Made by a program: the position numbers and the translations under genes
Assembly (NCBI RefSeq): GCF_015476655.1
Contig: NZ_JABFHF010000006.1
Location: forward strand, 1-64,000
Reading direction: 5' to 3'
Length of the DNA stretch: 64,000 nt
DNA from: Aquiflexum lacus
GTDB lineage: Bacteria > Bacteroidota > Bacteroidia > Cytophagales > Cyclobacteriaceae
Part shown: in pieces, positions 53,949-63,124 of the stretch
Layout of the letters: each line of letters starts with the position of its first letter
Position numbering within the stretch: position 1 is the first letter of the stretch
Notes under the pieces: model-generated
Database searches by the model: none
Told to the model about the DNA's origin: nothing
What the model saw: only the letters and a program-made list of their open reading frames with translations

Positions 53949-54790
53949 ATGAAACACCTGGAAACTTCCTACACGAGCCATGATGGGATCAAACTTTATT
54001 TACAAGCTTGGATGCCTGAGAAATCCGATGCCGCGATATTGATCGTGCATGGACTAGGTGAACACAGTACCCGATATGCCCATCTTGCCAAAAAATTGGT
54101 GGATAAGAATATTGCAGTCTTCACCTTTGACGGAAGGGGTCATGGCAAATCTTCCCTGCCAAAGCCAACTGCATATTTTTCGGATTATGAGGATTACCTT
54201 AAGGATATTGATGCCCTTTTTGGAAAAGTGAAAAGTTTTGTACCCAATGCTCCTACATTTATTTTCGGGCACAGCATGGGAGGAGGATTGGTTGCGGCCT
54301 ACGCACTTAGGTATAAGCCACAATCGGATGGAATCATTATGAGTGCTGCTGCTTTAAAGCCGGCAGACAATGTCTCTAAAGCATTGATCGCCGTATCCTC
54401 AATTGCCAGTAAATTAGTACCAAAATTGAAAGTTCTTCAACTTGACAGTTCAATGATTTCCCACGATCCTTTGGAAGTCAAAAAATACAATGAGGATCCA
54501 TTGTATACAGTGAAGCGATACCCGCTAGGACAGGATACGAGTTATTGAGAATGATCAAAGAAATTGAATCAAAGTCAAGTGGATTTCAATATCCTGTTTT
54601 GATGATGCACGGAACAGGTGACAAACTGTCTAACCCCAAGGGAACAGAGGAATTTTTCAGGAATATTGCATCCAAAGACAAAACCTTCCACCGATATCCT
54701 GACCTTTATCATGAATTGGTCAATGAATATGAAAAGGAAGAGATAATGGAGGATATTTTGAAGTGGATTTTGGAGAGAGTTAGTGAATAA
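53949..54790 (+). pseudogene. Monoglyceride-lipase-like alpha/beta hydrolase with a one-base frameshift
   Basis: Frame 1 (53949 onward) encodes ETSYTSHDGIKLYLQAW, IVHGLGEHSTRYAHLA, FTFDGRGHGKSS and the nucleophile elbow FGHSMGGGL, typical of alpha/beta hydrolases of the serine aminopeptidase/monoglyceride lipase type, and runs to a TGA at 54548. The second frame, in line from about 54503, reads V-Y-S-E-AIPARTGYELLRMIKEIESKSS and continues to 54790, with PVLMMHGTGDKLSNPKG (acid) and the final His in YHELVNE. Joining them needs one G inserted beside 54503 (TTG-TA for TTG-G-TA). All catalytic residues are present in the sum. This may be a true frameshift or a sequencing error. Confidence 0.85.
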
Positions 54791-54889
54791 ACGCCTTAGA
54801 ATTATAGAGGTTTACCGAAGTCAAACCTTTTTTCCTTGCATACGAGATTCTTTATTTCGCATATGAGTTTGGGTAAAAACAAGGAATTA

Positions 54890-55075
54890 GTGAAGCTTCA
54901 TACCATTGACATGAACTTAGGACCCGTCACGCTGACGAACGAAAGCCTGCCCCGATGCTTTCGGGGAGTCTCTACCCTAAGGCATGGAGATCCTTCACCT
55001 TCCCGTTAGTTAACGGGACAGGCAGTACCTCTGATTCAGGATGACGCCTGCCTGCCGTAGGTAGGAGAAACTAAA
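54890..55075. repeat. Mixed hairpin repeats after the lipase gene
   Basis: Here GACGAACGAAAGCCTGCC, CCCGATGCTTTCGGGG (a short hairpin), the phrase TCTACCCTAAGGCATG (also present in the 1-400 repeats), CCCGTTAGTTAACGGG (a perfect hairpin) and GCCTGCCTGCCGTAGGTAGG follow one another. It looks like a composite of intergenic hairpin elements related to those at 1-400. No ORF. Confidence 0.65.
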
Positions 55076-55174
55076 TGTTATTTTCAATTCTGAACGTTTG
55101 GAAAATGTTGACGACTCAGAATGACGAGGCCTTCAACTACTAAAACCCAAAATCTAAAATCTAACCTCACCCTC

Positions 55175-55978
55175 TCACTTAACCACCAAAAGTGGAACGT
55201 GGGTATGAAATGCCATTTCCAAACTGGTGCTTTTATTAAAAATGTATTCGAAGAAGGTCTTATTTTTAGAAAACATGACCAACATTGCACCTGGATTTTG
55301 ATCTAAGTATTGTTGGATTCCCTTATTGACTTCCTTCGCATATACTACCGTAAAGCTAATGTCCTTATTCGGATATTCCTCTCGGAGGAAAACTTCCAAT
55401 CCTTTAAACTCTATTTCTTTTTCGAAATTGTCATCTGTCTTAATATGAAAAAATTCATAAGGCAATTTCAATTCCTCAGTAAGAGAAAATAACTTTTTGA
55501 AATACTTTTCATCTTCTTTTTCCAATTCGAGCGCAACCGAGATTTTATTTTCTTTTCCCCAATCTGAGTTAAATGGAACCGCTAAGACCGGGATTTTGGA
55601 TTCTTTGATGACGTGTCCTGTATTGGAACCGATCAATGCTTTTTTGATACCGCTTGCCCCTTGGGTTCCCATTACAATCAGATTGTAGTCTTCCCTAAGA
55701 GCTATTGAAGTCACAGCTGTTGACACTGTTCCTTGTATGATTTTATAATCAAATCGAAGTCCCTCTGCTTGGCCTTTTTCGGTAGCTTTTTTTAATTCTC
55801 TTTTTGCTTCCATTTCTATTTGACCAATGATTTCAGTGGCCTGAGAGGCAAAGTCATACACTGCATAGAATGCGTATAGTAAAGTGATTGACGCATTTTT
55901 ATGTTTGGCTATTTTTTTGGCAAACTCCAATGCGTTGTTGGCATTTTCGGAGAAATCGGTAGGGACGAGGATTTTCAT
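55175..55978 (-). CDS. Universal stress protein family (tandem-domain)
   Basis: The 267-residue protein has an N-terminal UspA domain with MKILVPTDFSENANNALEFAKKIA and the ATP-binding signature MGTQGASGIKKALIGSNTGHVI (G-2x-G-9x-G-S/T), and a second, more degenerate domain (about residues 148-267) without the full motif. Such proteins bind ATP or are degenerate partners in stress survival. The 3' end is followed by a run of AGATTTTAGATTTTGG words on the minus strand (about 55165-55140). Confidence 0.92.
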   Translation of the reverse strand: MKILVPTDFSENANNALEFAKKIAKHKNASITLLYAFYAVYDFASQATEIIGQIEMEAKRELKKATEKGQAEGLRFDYKIIQGTVSTAVTSIALREDYNLIVMGTQGASGIKKALIGSNTGHVIKESKIPVLAVPFNSDWGKENKISVALELEKEDEKYFKKLFSLTEELKLPYEFFHIKTDDNFEKEIEFKGLEVFLREEYPNKDISFTVVYAKEVNKGIQQYLDQNPGAMLVMFSKNKTFFEYIFNKSTSLEMAFHTHVPLLVVK

Positions 55979-56138
55979 GTCAAAGGTGCTTTATGTTTTT
56001 AGACTGTTATCAATATACTGTTAATGGGTTTCTGAACTTTGTTTTATAAATATCAAGATTTAGCTAGGCTCAATCTTTTCACTATGACTAAGCTACAAGA
56101 TTTTTTGAATCTATTTCCTGATAAAAGTCATTTCCCCA
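55979..56138. other. Gap between methyltransferase and universal stress protein genes
   Basis: A 160-bp stretch with no identifiable element. Confidence 0.4.
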
Positions 56139-56741
56139 CTAGATTTTTATTCCTTTTAGTCGGATAACATGCGCATCACCTTTATGCCCTTTTCCTTCAT
56201 CAAGACTTATTATTCCTGCAAATTTCTCCTGCCATACTACATTGGGAAAACTAGCTTGAAGGGAATTTAGATCATACAGCATTTCAATGGATTTAGGACC
56301 TCCTGAGTTGAATTCCAACTGTTTCTTTCCAAAGCCTTCTATCAACAATACCCCACCTTTTTTGAGCGAATGCAATAATTTATGATGTATAACCATTTGG
56401 TTATTTAAGGGAAGATGAAAGTATATTAATGCCAAGACATCAAATTTTTCTTTTTCAAGGTCAATATCCAGGATATCACCTACAATATAATTAATCTTCA
56501 AGTCTAATGCCTTTGCTTTTTGAAGGGCATGGTTTTGAGCAATTTCACTTTGATCTATGGCAGTTACTTTCCATTTTGATTTAGCTGCAAAAATGGCATT
56601 CCTGCCTTCTCCTTCTCCTGGTAATAGCAGGGTGGCAGGAGAAAGATTGGCCAATTCATTTTCCAGAAATTTGTTTGGGCCTTCACCGTATAAATTTGGC
56701 GATTGTGAAAATTTTTCATTCCAGAATTCTTTCATCTTCAT
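56139..56741 (-). CDS. Class I SAM-dependent methyltransferase (TehB-like)
   Basis: Starting from ATG 56741 (200 residues; 56759 and 56735 are alternatives) the protein has the Rossmann methyltransferase signature LLLPGEGEGRNAIFAAKSKWKVTAIDQSE and later GDILDIDLEKEKFDVLALIYFHLP. The N-terminal FWNEKFSQSPNLYGEGPNKFLENEL resembles tellurite-resistance methyltransferase-like proteins (TehB/thiopurine type). The substrate is unknown. Confidence 0.85.
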   Translation of the reverse strand: MKMKEFWNEKFSQSPNLYGEGPNKFLENELANLSPATLLLPGEGEGRNAIFAAKSKWKVTAIDQSEIAQNHALQKAKALDLKINYIVGDILDIDLEKEKFDVLALIYFHLPLNNQMVIHHKLLHSLKKGGVLLIEGFGKKQLEFNSGGPKSIEMLYDLNSLQASFPNVVWQEKFAGIISLDEGKGHKGDAHVIRLKGIKI

Positions 56742-56862
56742 TAATTCGATTTTTACCAAAAATGGAGAAAAACAATGGGGATTGCTGTAATATTTGACAC
56801 TTTAAAGATAAACATCATCTTGTAATGTAACATCCGTCACATTTTTGGGTGTTTTGTTTGAG

Positions 56863-56870
56863 TAATTTTG
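56863..56870 (+). promoter_or_regulatory. -7 box upstream of the MBL-rhodanese gene
   Basis: TAATTTTG fits TAnnTTTG, with TTG at 56845-56847 15 bp upstream (slightly short of the usual gap). Start of transcription would be near 56877, 18 bp before the ATG. Confidence 0.45.
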
Positions 56871-56894
56871 ATTTCAAGAATATAAAACCCCTAA

Positions 56895-58331
56895 ATGAAA
56901 AAACTAATTCTAGGTTTATTGGCCTTTGGAGTTTTCACCCTAACTTACGGGTTTCAGTTTGAGCAATTGATAAAACCTGCCGAATTGAAGGAAGTATTTA
57001 TTCAGCAATTTGAAGATGATGGATTAGCTCATTTCAGTTATGCGATACAGGTAGGCCAAGATATGGTTTTGGTAGATCCTGGAAGAAATCCCCAGCAATA
57101 TTATGACCATGCTTCTTCAAGCGGTGCAAAAATAATTGCGGTGATAGAAACCCATCCCCATGCGGATTTTGTCAGTTCGCACCTTGAAATACATCAAAGC
57201 ACAGGGGCTACCATCTATATCAGTAAGTTGGCAGGTGCAGATTATCCCCACAAAGCTTTCGACGAAGGAGATGCCATCAAGCTCTCTAAAAAAGTTAGGC
57301 TTAAAGCGATCAATACTCCCGGACATTCCCCAGATGGAATATCCATTATAGTCGAGGAAAACGGGAAAGATGTGGCCGTATTTACAGGAGACACCCTATT
57401 TATAGGAGATGTGGGAAGACCTGATTTGAGAGAATCAGTCGGAAACATTATGGCCACTAGGGTTGAACTGGCAAAAATGATGTATGCCACTACAAGAGAG
57501 AAATTGATGATATTGGACGATGATGTGGCTGTATATCCTGCCCATGGTGCGGGGTCTCTTTGTGGAAAGGCAATCAGTGATGCCTCAAGTAGTACGATTG
57601 GTTTGGAGAAATTGACAAACTACGCCTTACAGGATATGACTGAGGATGCATTTGTTGAATTATTGCTTCAAGACCAACCTTTTATTCCAAAGTATTTTCC
57701 ATACAATGTGGCGTTGAATAAAAATGGAGCACCTGAATATCAAGCTTCAAAAGATAAGGTAAATAGATTAGAAAAAAATAAAACGACCGATAGGGAAGTG
57801 GTTGTCATTGACGGCCGAAATCAGGAGCTATTCAAAAAGTCACATATTGAAGGTGCAGTCAATATCATGAAGGGAGCCAAATTTGAAACTTGGTTGGGCA
57901 GTCTAATAGCACCTGGCTCAGATTATTATCTGGTTGCTGATAGTAAAGAAAGTTTGGAAGAACTGATTTCGAAAACAGCAAAAATCGGTTATGAACCATT
58001 TATCAAAGGGGCATTTGTCTACGACCAAAAAGGTGGAGAGTCCATGGATATCTTTGACCAAAAAGCATTTGATTCCAATCATGATGCCTTTACTATCATA
58101 GACATCAGAAATTCCGGTGAAGTGGCTAAAGGAAAAGTATTCGAAAATTCCATCAATATACCTTTACCGGAGTTAATGGATCGGATAGGTGAAATTCCAA
58201 CAGATAAGCCTGTTGTGGTACATTGTGGGACAGGTTATCGGTCTGCGGCAGGAAGTAGCATTATTCAAAATGGATTAAGACATGTAGAAGTCCTTGATAT
58301 GGGAGCCGCAATCAAGGATTATAACAAATGA
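56895..58331 (+). CDS. Exported persulfide-dioxygenase-like MBL-fold protein with two rhodanese domains
   Basis: The 478-residue protein has a signal peptide (about 1-19), a metallo-beta-lactamase domain with THPHADFVSSH (H87, H89, D91), TPGHSPDG, TGDTLFIGDVGRPDLR and PAHGAGSLCG, as in ETHE1-like persulfide dioxygenases/CoA-persulfide proteins, then two rhodanese-like domains. The first rhodanese has no Cys at the active position (YLVADSKES), the second has C444 in HCGTGYRS. It would handle glutathione- or protein-bound persulfide sulfur in the periplasm. Its neighbours include another rhodanese at 59,679. Confidence 0.88.
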   Translation: MKKLILGLLAFGVFTLTYGFQFEQLIKPAELKEVFIQQFEDDGLAHFSYAIQVGQDMVLVDPGRNPQQYYDHASSSGAKIIAVIETHPHADFVSSHLEIHQSTGATIYISKLAGADYPHKAFDEGDAIKLSKKVRLKAINTPGHSPDGISIIVEENGKDVAVFTGDTLFIGDVGRPDLRESVGNIMATRVELAKMMYATTREKLMILDDDVAVYPAHGAGSLCGKAISDASSSTIGLEKLTNYALQDMTEDAFVELLLQDQPFIPKYFPYNVALNKNGAPEYQASKDKVNRLEKNKTTDREVVVIDGRNQELFKKSHIEGAVNIMKGAKFETWLGSLIAPGSDYYLVADSKESLEELISKTAKIGYEPFIKGAFVYDQKGGESMDIFDQKAFDSNHDAFTIIDIRNSGEVAKGKVFENSINIPLPELMDRIGEIPTDKPVVVHCGTGYRSAAGSSIIQNGLRHVEVLDMGAAIKDYNK

Positions 58332-58359
58332 TAATTAGTTGTGGTTTATGGGAGTATCG

Positions 58360-58391
58360 AAAAAGGCATCCGTGTGGATTGCCTTTTTCTT
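58360..58391 (+). terminator. Terminator after the MBL-rhodanese gene
   Basis: AAAAAGGCA (58360-58368) / TGCCTTTTT (58380-58388) with an extra TCC/GGA inner pairing and one bulged base. The T-run is in the stem and just after it. Confidence 0.8.
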
Positions 58392-58412
58392 TAAATTCAA
58401 TAAATTGAAGCA

Positions 58413-59369
58413 ATGGATTTAGAAAAATATATCAAAATAATAGGTGATTCCTACTATGGCTATTGGAATTACCTCGTCACCGAGATGTTTTACCCTTCCT
58501 GGCAAAATTATTTCTGGTGGTTGCTCGGGCTTTCGGTAGGCGTATGGTTATTGGAAATTTTCCTTCCTTGGAGAGAAAAACAAGCTATCTTCAGAAAAGA
58601 CTTCTGGTTGGATGGGTTTTATATGTTCTTCAATTATTTTTTGTTTTCGTTAATTGCCTACAACGCCATATCCAATGTTGCAGTTGAGGCATTTAATGAT
58701 TTTCTTGGCTGGTTTGGGATTGAAAATATGGTGGCACTTCAAATTGACACTTGGCCAAGGTGGTCGCAATTTTTGCTGATGTTTATTCTTGCTGATTTTA
58801 TTCAGTGGAATGTACATAGGATGTTGCACAGAATACCTATGCTTTGGGAATTCCACAAAGTTCACCATTCAGTTGAACAAATGGGATTTGCTGCCCATTT
58901 AAGATTTCATTGGATGGAAACTATCATCTATAAATCTGCCCAATATATCCCGTTGGCCATGATCGGGTTTGGATTGAAAGATTTCTTTATCATGCATATT
59001 TTTACAACAGCCATTGGACATCTCAATCATGCCAATCTGAGAATCACCTATGGCCCTTTGAAATATATTCTCAACAATCCTATGATGCACCTTTGGCATC
59101 ATGCCAAGACTCTTCCAAAAGATAGAAGGTATGGTGTGAATTATGGCATCACGCTAAGCCTATGGGATTATATCTTCAATACGGATTATATTCCTCATGA
59201 AGGAAAGGATGAACCTTTGGGTTTTGAGGGTATGGAAGAATTTCCCAAAACTTTCTGGACCCAGATTACTTACCCCTTCGCAAAAAATAAAATAGGAAGG
59301 CAGCAGATGGATGAGAGTACCGAATTGTCAGATTCACCTAATGAGAGAATCCATGAAAGAATTAATTAA
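58413..59369 (+). CDS. Sterol desaturase / fatty acid hydroxylase family protein
   Basis: The 318-residue membrane protein has about four to six helices and the histidine clusters of the integral-membrane di-iron hydroxylase family: WNVHRMLHR, HKVHHSVEQMGF and HLWHHAK. It should hydroxylate or desaturate a lipid or carotenoid substrate with O2. The cysteine-free cytosolic tail ends with an Asn-rich segment. The small membrane gene that follows starts inside its last codons. Confidence 0.88.
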   Translation: MDLEKYIKIIGDSYYGYWNYLVTEMFYPSWQNYFWWLLGLSVGVWLLEIFLPWREKQAIFRKDFWLDGFYMFFNYFLFSLIAYNAISNVAVEAFNDFLGWFGIENMVALQIDTWPRWSQFLLMFILADFIQWNVHRMLHRIPMLWEFHKVHHSVEQMGFAAHLRFHWMETIIYKSAQYIPLAMIGFGLKDFFIMHIFTTAIGHLNHANLRITYGPLKYILNNPMMHLWHHAKTLPKDRRYGVNYGITLSLWDYIFNTDYIPHEGKDEPLGFEGMEEFPKTFWTQITYPFAKNKIGRQQMDESTELSDSPNERIHERIN

Positions 59370-59580
59370 CAATTGGCGGTACGTCATCCTTCTTTGTTTG
59401 ACACTGGGATTGGCACCTTTTGTGCCAGAACCACATATTTGGGGCAAAATCAAATGGATAGCAGGAGGTGCCAAAGGAATGGAACTTTTAGATTGGTTGG
59501 ATTTTTTATTCCATGGCATTCCCTGGGCCTTGTTGATTAGATTATCAATTCTAAAGATCAAAGACAGGTTTTTCGCTTGA
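59353..59580 (+). CDS. Small membrane protein (75 aa)
   Basis: From ATG 59353 the 75-residue protein has two predicted membrane helices: NNWRYVILLCLTLGLAPFVP and LLDWLDFLFHGIPWALLIRLSIL. An ATG at 59341 is possible too. The first codons overlap the end of the hydroxylase gene, so translation is coupled. I recognise it only as a conserved-looking Bacteroidota two-helix protein; function unknown. Confidence 0.68.
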   Translation: MKELINNWRYVILLCLTLGLAPFVPEPHIWGKIKWIAGGAKGMELLDWLDFLFHGIPWALLIRLSILKIKDRFFA

Positions 59581-59651
59581 TCGGATCTTCATGGATACTA
59601 TTTTTTTTCAGTGTGATTTTGGTTACGGATTACTACCTGAAACAGGGTTAG
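59577..59651 (+). CDS. Possible 24-residue membrane microprotein
   Basis: The frame TTG 59577 to TAG 59651 reads LIGSSWILFFFSVILVTDYYLKQG, a clean single membrane span with a charged end. Its TTG overlaps the TGA stop of the gene before by three bases (TTGA). It is too short for usual annotation, and the non-ATG start weakens the case. Confidence 0.3.
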   Translation: MIGSSWILFFFSVILVTDYYLKQG

Positions 59652-59678
59652 ATTTGTAATGAATATAAAATTTACACC

Positions 59679-60014
59679 ATGTTTAATTTCTTTAGAAGCA
59701 AACCAAAAAACTATACAGACCTTTATTGTGAAGAATTCAATAAGGGCATGAATGCAAAAGATGCTGTTATCCTTGATGTAAGGTCCGCTGGTGAATTCCA
59801 GTCAGGAAGATTAAAAGGAGCAAGAAATATTGACATCATGAGTCCTAATTTTCAGTCTCAGATTCAACATTTACCAAAAGATAAAAAATACTATATCTAT
59901 TGCAGAAGTGGCAATAGAAGTGGTCAGGCTTGTGAAATAATGAGTGAAATGGGTTTTGAACATACCTATAATATGGCCGGCGGAATTATGAGTTGGCCAT
60001 ATGATGTGGTTTGA
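59679..60014 (+). CDS. Rhodanese-like domain protein
   Basis: The 111-residue protein is a single rhodanese domain with ILDVRSAGEFQSGRLKGARNIDI and the active-site loop YCRSGNRSGQA (C75). It transfers sulfane sulfur or acts as a redox carrier in the cytoplasm; no signal peptide is present. It sits two genes after the exported MBL-rhodanese fusion on the same strand, with a strong terminator behind it. Confidence 0.93.
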   Translation: MFNFFRSKPKNYTDLYCEEFNKGMNAKDAVILDVRSAGEFQSGRLKGARNIDIMSPNFQSQIQHLPKDKKYYIYCRSGNRSGQACEIMSEMGFEHTYNMAGGIMSWPYDVV

Positions 60015-60028
60015 TTGGGTTGAATATT

Positions 60029-60070
60029 AAAAAGTCCATCGGGAGAGATTCTTCTGATGGACTTTTTTTT
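60029..60070. terminator. Bidirectional terminator between rhodanese and penicillin acylase genes
   Basis: A 10-bp perfect stem AAAGTCCATC (60031-60040) / GATGGACTTT (60056-60065) is followed by T on the plus strand and by T on the minus strand after the A-run (60029-60033). Both convergent genes can use it. Confidence 0.88.
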
Positions 60071-60096
60071 ATTTGAAATCGGCTTTATTCAATTAT

Positions 60097-62547
60097 TCAT
60101 TTTGGTTTTAGTATTGTCTTTTCAGACGAGATTTTTTTGATGTTATCGTAGTTGTAGGGAACTATAAAATACTCATCGTTTGCCCACTTTGAAAATAAGT
60201 TTTTGTAAAATGGACTTTCAGGACTTCCAGATTGTCCCGGGGTATTGATACCCAAAGTGCTTTCCCAATCTCCAGTGTCAACAATTATCCTAAAGGAAGC
60301 ACCTGAAGTATTATTGTCACCATAGGCATTGGCAGAAGGGGTGTAGCTATACCCTCCACGTGGCACAGGACCGAGATCAAGTTTATTTCTCCATTCCTCC
60401 GATACAGCCATACTAAGCGGATGCCTTATCAACGCATGTTTATAGGATGTTTGGCCATATTGCCATTTGGATTGATCGGGGCCAAGTTTATTTTCAAGTT
60501 CTGTAAGAGCCAATTCAAAACAAGATTTGAGGAACTTATCCCTTGCTTGGATTGGATTATTATTGAATATTTTGGATGGGTCTTCCATCCATGATAAAAT
60601 CTTGGTCAATTGGATTGATCCTACATAAGGAAGTGCCTCTTTAGGAACAATTAAATTTTTGATCTCTGACCTTATTTTCCTTTCCCACATCACATAGATT
60701 CCTGCTGCTACGGAATTTTTGTCCAAAATATAATCCCAATCTTCCAATGCCGTTTGGGCTGAATTGGTATTGCTTGTCTCAAAGTCAATATTGAGGATAT
60801 AAGGAACCAATTCCCTTGCAGGCAGTGCTAAATAGTCATTCTGCAAATCTCCCATTTGTTCCAAGGTAAAATCCTTTCCCTGTCCCAACACTTCCCGGAC
60901 CCTATTGCCTCTAAATGCATCTGCCCATTCGTAGCCTAATGCATTGGTTTGTTTATAATCCGAAGGCGCTACATTTTCATTGGCTGTAGCAATAAAGCCA
61001 ACAGCAGGATTCAGATCATTTGGTCGCTGATCAATAGGAAGATAGCCCTCCCATTCCATGCTCCCATCTCCTAATGTAGGTACCAAGCCAGAGAAGCCGT
61101 TTCTAATCGGTGAAATTCCAGTGGCCTGCCATCCGATGTTACCTTCTTTATCAGCCCAAATCATGTTTTCTGCTGGAATATGATTGTAGGTACAAGCATC
61201 CCGGAATTCTTCCCATGTTTGGGATTGGTCCATTCTTAGGCTTGCCAGGTAAGGCGCTCCTCCTGGTTCTAGCCAGGCGCACTGCACTGCCACGGCTTTG
61301 TGAAGTGCGCTATCTATAAAGGTTACCGGACCATGTATGGTATAATAGTGCGTAAGGGTTTGGTCGGGAAGATTTTTGACTTTTAGGGTATCATTTATAG
61401 CCCTCATTTCCAGCCATTCGCCTTTGTGGAAGTATTGTAAGGGATTTTCAGGATGAGTATCATATATTCTCATGTCCTCATTATCTGTGTTAAAAATAGT
61501 CAATCCCCAAGTCCCGAATTGGTTATGGCCAATCGAAACACCTGGGATTACCGGTTCACCTCCTCCAACCACATCCCATCCAGGGGCGTGTAGATGAACC
61601 CAATAACGCAAGGAAGGAACTGCCTGAAGTCTATGCGGATCATTGGCCATGATGGGATATCCACTTTTCGTCTTTTTTCCGCTGACCACCCAATTATTAC
61701 TACCGATCGAAAACTTTTCAAATTCCAAAGTTTCTTCAAGATCTATTTCAACTTCTCGGATTTCAGTCAAAAATGAAAGGGATTCATTTCTTTTGTCTTC
61801 TTGGATATCTTCGGGAAGGAAAGTTACTCCTTTTCGAAAAGCATTATAGGGAGCCAAAATATCCTTGAACAACAATTCTTTAGGGATGGAGGAGGAGATG
61901 TCCAAATTGGGTGTTTGAGGATGGAAATAGTAGATTTCATTTGCCTTTTCAGCCCCAATGAGACTAATCACGCGGCTGTAAGTCAATTCATCTTTGACAT
62001 TTTCCAAAAGACCCTGATGTCTGGAAATTACTACATCCCAAGTCCAATATCCAGGGAGGATATCAAGAAGTCTAAATTCAACAGGTAATAGTTCAGGGTT
62101 GTCAAGTACTTCTTTGATATAGGTATTGATGCCATCAACAAAAGCATCCACAATAATTTCACCCTGTGGATGGTAATGTTTAAGTTCAGTTGATTTTTCA
62201 CCTCTGAATTTGAAAAGCCGAACACCTTTGTCTCTTTCAAGTTCCCTTTCTCCAAGTATTTCTGCCAAAGTTCCTGTTGCCTGTCTTCTCCAAATTTCAA
62301 ACTGAAATAACCGGTCTTTTGCCGCAAGATATCCCTGACTGAAAAACAGGTCATGTTCATTATTGGCAAAGATGTGGTTGATGCCATTTTCGTCTCTTAT
62401 GACTTCCACCTCTTCCTGCAGACCAATCATCATTGGGCCATTGGTTTTATTATTGCAAGCAGCAAATGATATTAAAACGATCAAAAAGAAAATGGATATT
62501 TGGGGTTTTGGTCTCAGGGTCTTAAGAATGAGGTTAAGAATCATCAT
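60097..62547 (-). CDS. Penicillin acylase family protein, lipoprotein
   Basis: I place the start at ATG 62547 (816 residues), which begins a lipoprotein signal (lipobox FAAC, Cys 31); the open frame continues to 62742 but would overlap the divergent Dabb gene. It is an N-terminal-nucleophile hydrolase of the penicillin-acylase family (S45). An alpha part comes first, then the autocleavage-site Ser 283 in SIGSNNWVVSGKKTKSGYPIMANDPHRLQ, which becomes the nucleophile of the beta subunit. Substrates include acylated homoserine lactones or amides. Attached to the envelope. Confidence 0.88.
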   Translation of the reverse strand: MMILNLILKTLRPKPQISIFFLIVLISFAACNNKTNGPMMIGLQEEVEVIRDENGINHIFANNEHDLFFSQGYLAAKDRLFQFEIWRRQATGTLAEILGERELERDKGVRLFKFRGEKSTELKHYHPQGEIIVDAFVDGINTYIKEVLDNPELLPVEFRLLDILPGYWTWDVVISRHQGLLENVKDELTYSRVISLIGAEKANEIYYFHPQTPNLDISSSIPKELLFKDILAPYNAFRKGVTFLPEDIQEDKRNESLSFLTEIREVEIDLEETLEFEKFSIGSNNWVVSGKKTKSGYPIMANDPHRLQAVPSLRYWVHLHAPGWDVVGGGEPVIPGVSIGHNQFGTWGLTIFNTDNEDMRIYDTHPENPLQYFHKGEWLEMRAINDTLKVKNLPDQTLTHYYTIHGPVTFIDSALHKAVAVQCAWLEPGGAPYLASLRMDQSQTWEEFRDACTYNHIPAENMIWADKEGNIGWQATGISPIRNGFSGLVPTLGDGSMEWEGYLPIDQRPNDLNPAVGFIATANENVAPSDYKQTNALGYEWADAFRGNRVREVLGQGKDFTLEQMGDLQNDYLALPARELVPYILNIDFETSNTNSAQTALEDWDYILDKNSVAAGIYVMWERKIRSEIKNLIVPKEALPYVGSIQLTKILSWMEDPSKIFNNNPIQARDKFLKSCFELALTELENKLGPDQSKWQYGQTSYKHALIRHPLSMAVSEEWRNKLDLGPVPRGGYSYTPSANAYGDNNTSGASFRIIVDTGDWESTLGINTPGQSGSPESPFYKNLFSKWANDEYFIVPYNYDNIKKISSEKTILKPK

Positions 62548-62701
62548 TTTTGAATTAAATATGGAATTTGGTGATTGGTATTTTTTCAAGAAGATCAATA
62601 ATTTCGGAAAAAATCTCATTCCTTCTACAAATATTGGACAAACGGTAAAAACTGATGAATATATTTTAAGAAATTGCTTCTTCAAACCAAAACCAAAAAC
62701 C
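62548..62701. promoter_or_regulatory. Divergent region between penicillin acylase and Dabb genes
   Basis: A 154-bp gap that must hold both promoters. I see no convincing TTG/TAnnTTTG pair. The plus strand has AAAATTGCTTCTTC and an A-rich stretch just before the Dabb start. Confidence 0.4.
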
Positions 62702-63124
62702 ATGAAAAACTTAACCTTCCTTTTACTAGGTGCCCTCGTCATTGCGGCATGTCAGAGTCCCCAAGAAGAAGAAAAAGTCATAGAAAAAGTTATAGAAAAG
62801 AAAATCACCAATATGGATAAAGCATTGAGACATGTGGTCTTGTTCAAATTCAAGGATGAAGCCAGTGAAGAAGATGTCAAAAAGGTAGAAGAGGCATTTA
62901 TGGCCTTGCCCTCAAAAATCAAAGAAATTCAGTCAATAGAGTGGGGGACAAACAATAGTCCCGAAGGTTTGGACCAAGGATTCACGCATTGTTTTTTTCT
63001 GACCTTTGCCTCAGAAGAAGATCGCGCAGTGTATTTGCCTCATCCCGACCATAAGGCATTTGGCGCTGTATTGGGTCCTCATTTGGACAAAGTCTTAGTA
63101 GTGGATTATTGGGCAAAAAATTAA
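62702..63124 (+). CDS. Dabb-domain (stress-responsive alpha/beta barrel) lipoprotein
   Basis: From ATG 62702 the protein is 140 residues, with lipobox IAAC (Cys 17), a charged Glu/Lys linker (EEEKVIEKVIEKK), then a Dabb domain (LRHVVLFKFKDEASEEDVKKVEEAFMALPSKIKEIQSIEWG... HPDHKAFGAVLGPHLDKVLVVDYW). A long frame starting earlier is discarded because it lacks the signal. Such domains dimerise and their role is unknown. It diverges from the acylase gene. Confidence 0.88.
   Translation: MKNLTFLLLGALVIAACQSPQEEEKVIEKVIEKKITNMDKALRHVVLFKFKDEASEEDVKKVEEAFMALPSKIKEIQSIEWGTNNSPEGLDQGFTHCFFLTFASEEDRAVYLPHPDHKAFGAVLGPHLDKVLVVDYWAKN

Noticed and set aside
62363-62701. N-terminal extension of the Dabb protein to 62363
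   Set aside because: It would be antisense to the acylase signal region; ATG 62702 gives a lipoprotein signal.
62548-62742. N-terminal extension of penicillin acylase to 62742
   Set aside because: The extension precedes a good lipoprotein signal and would overlap the divergent Dabb gene.
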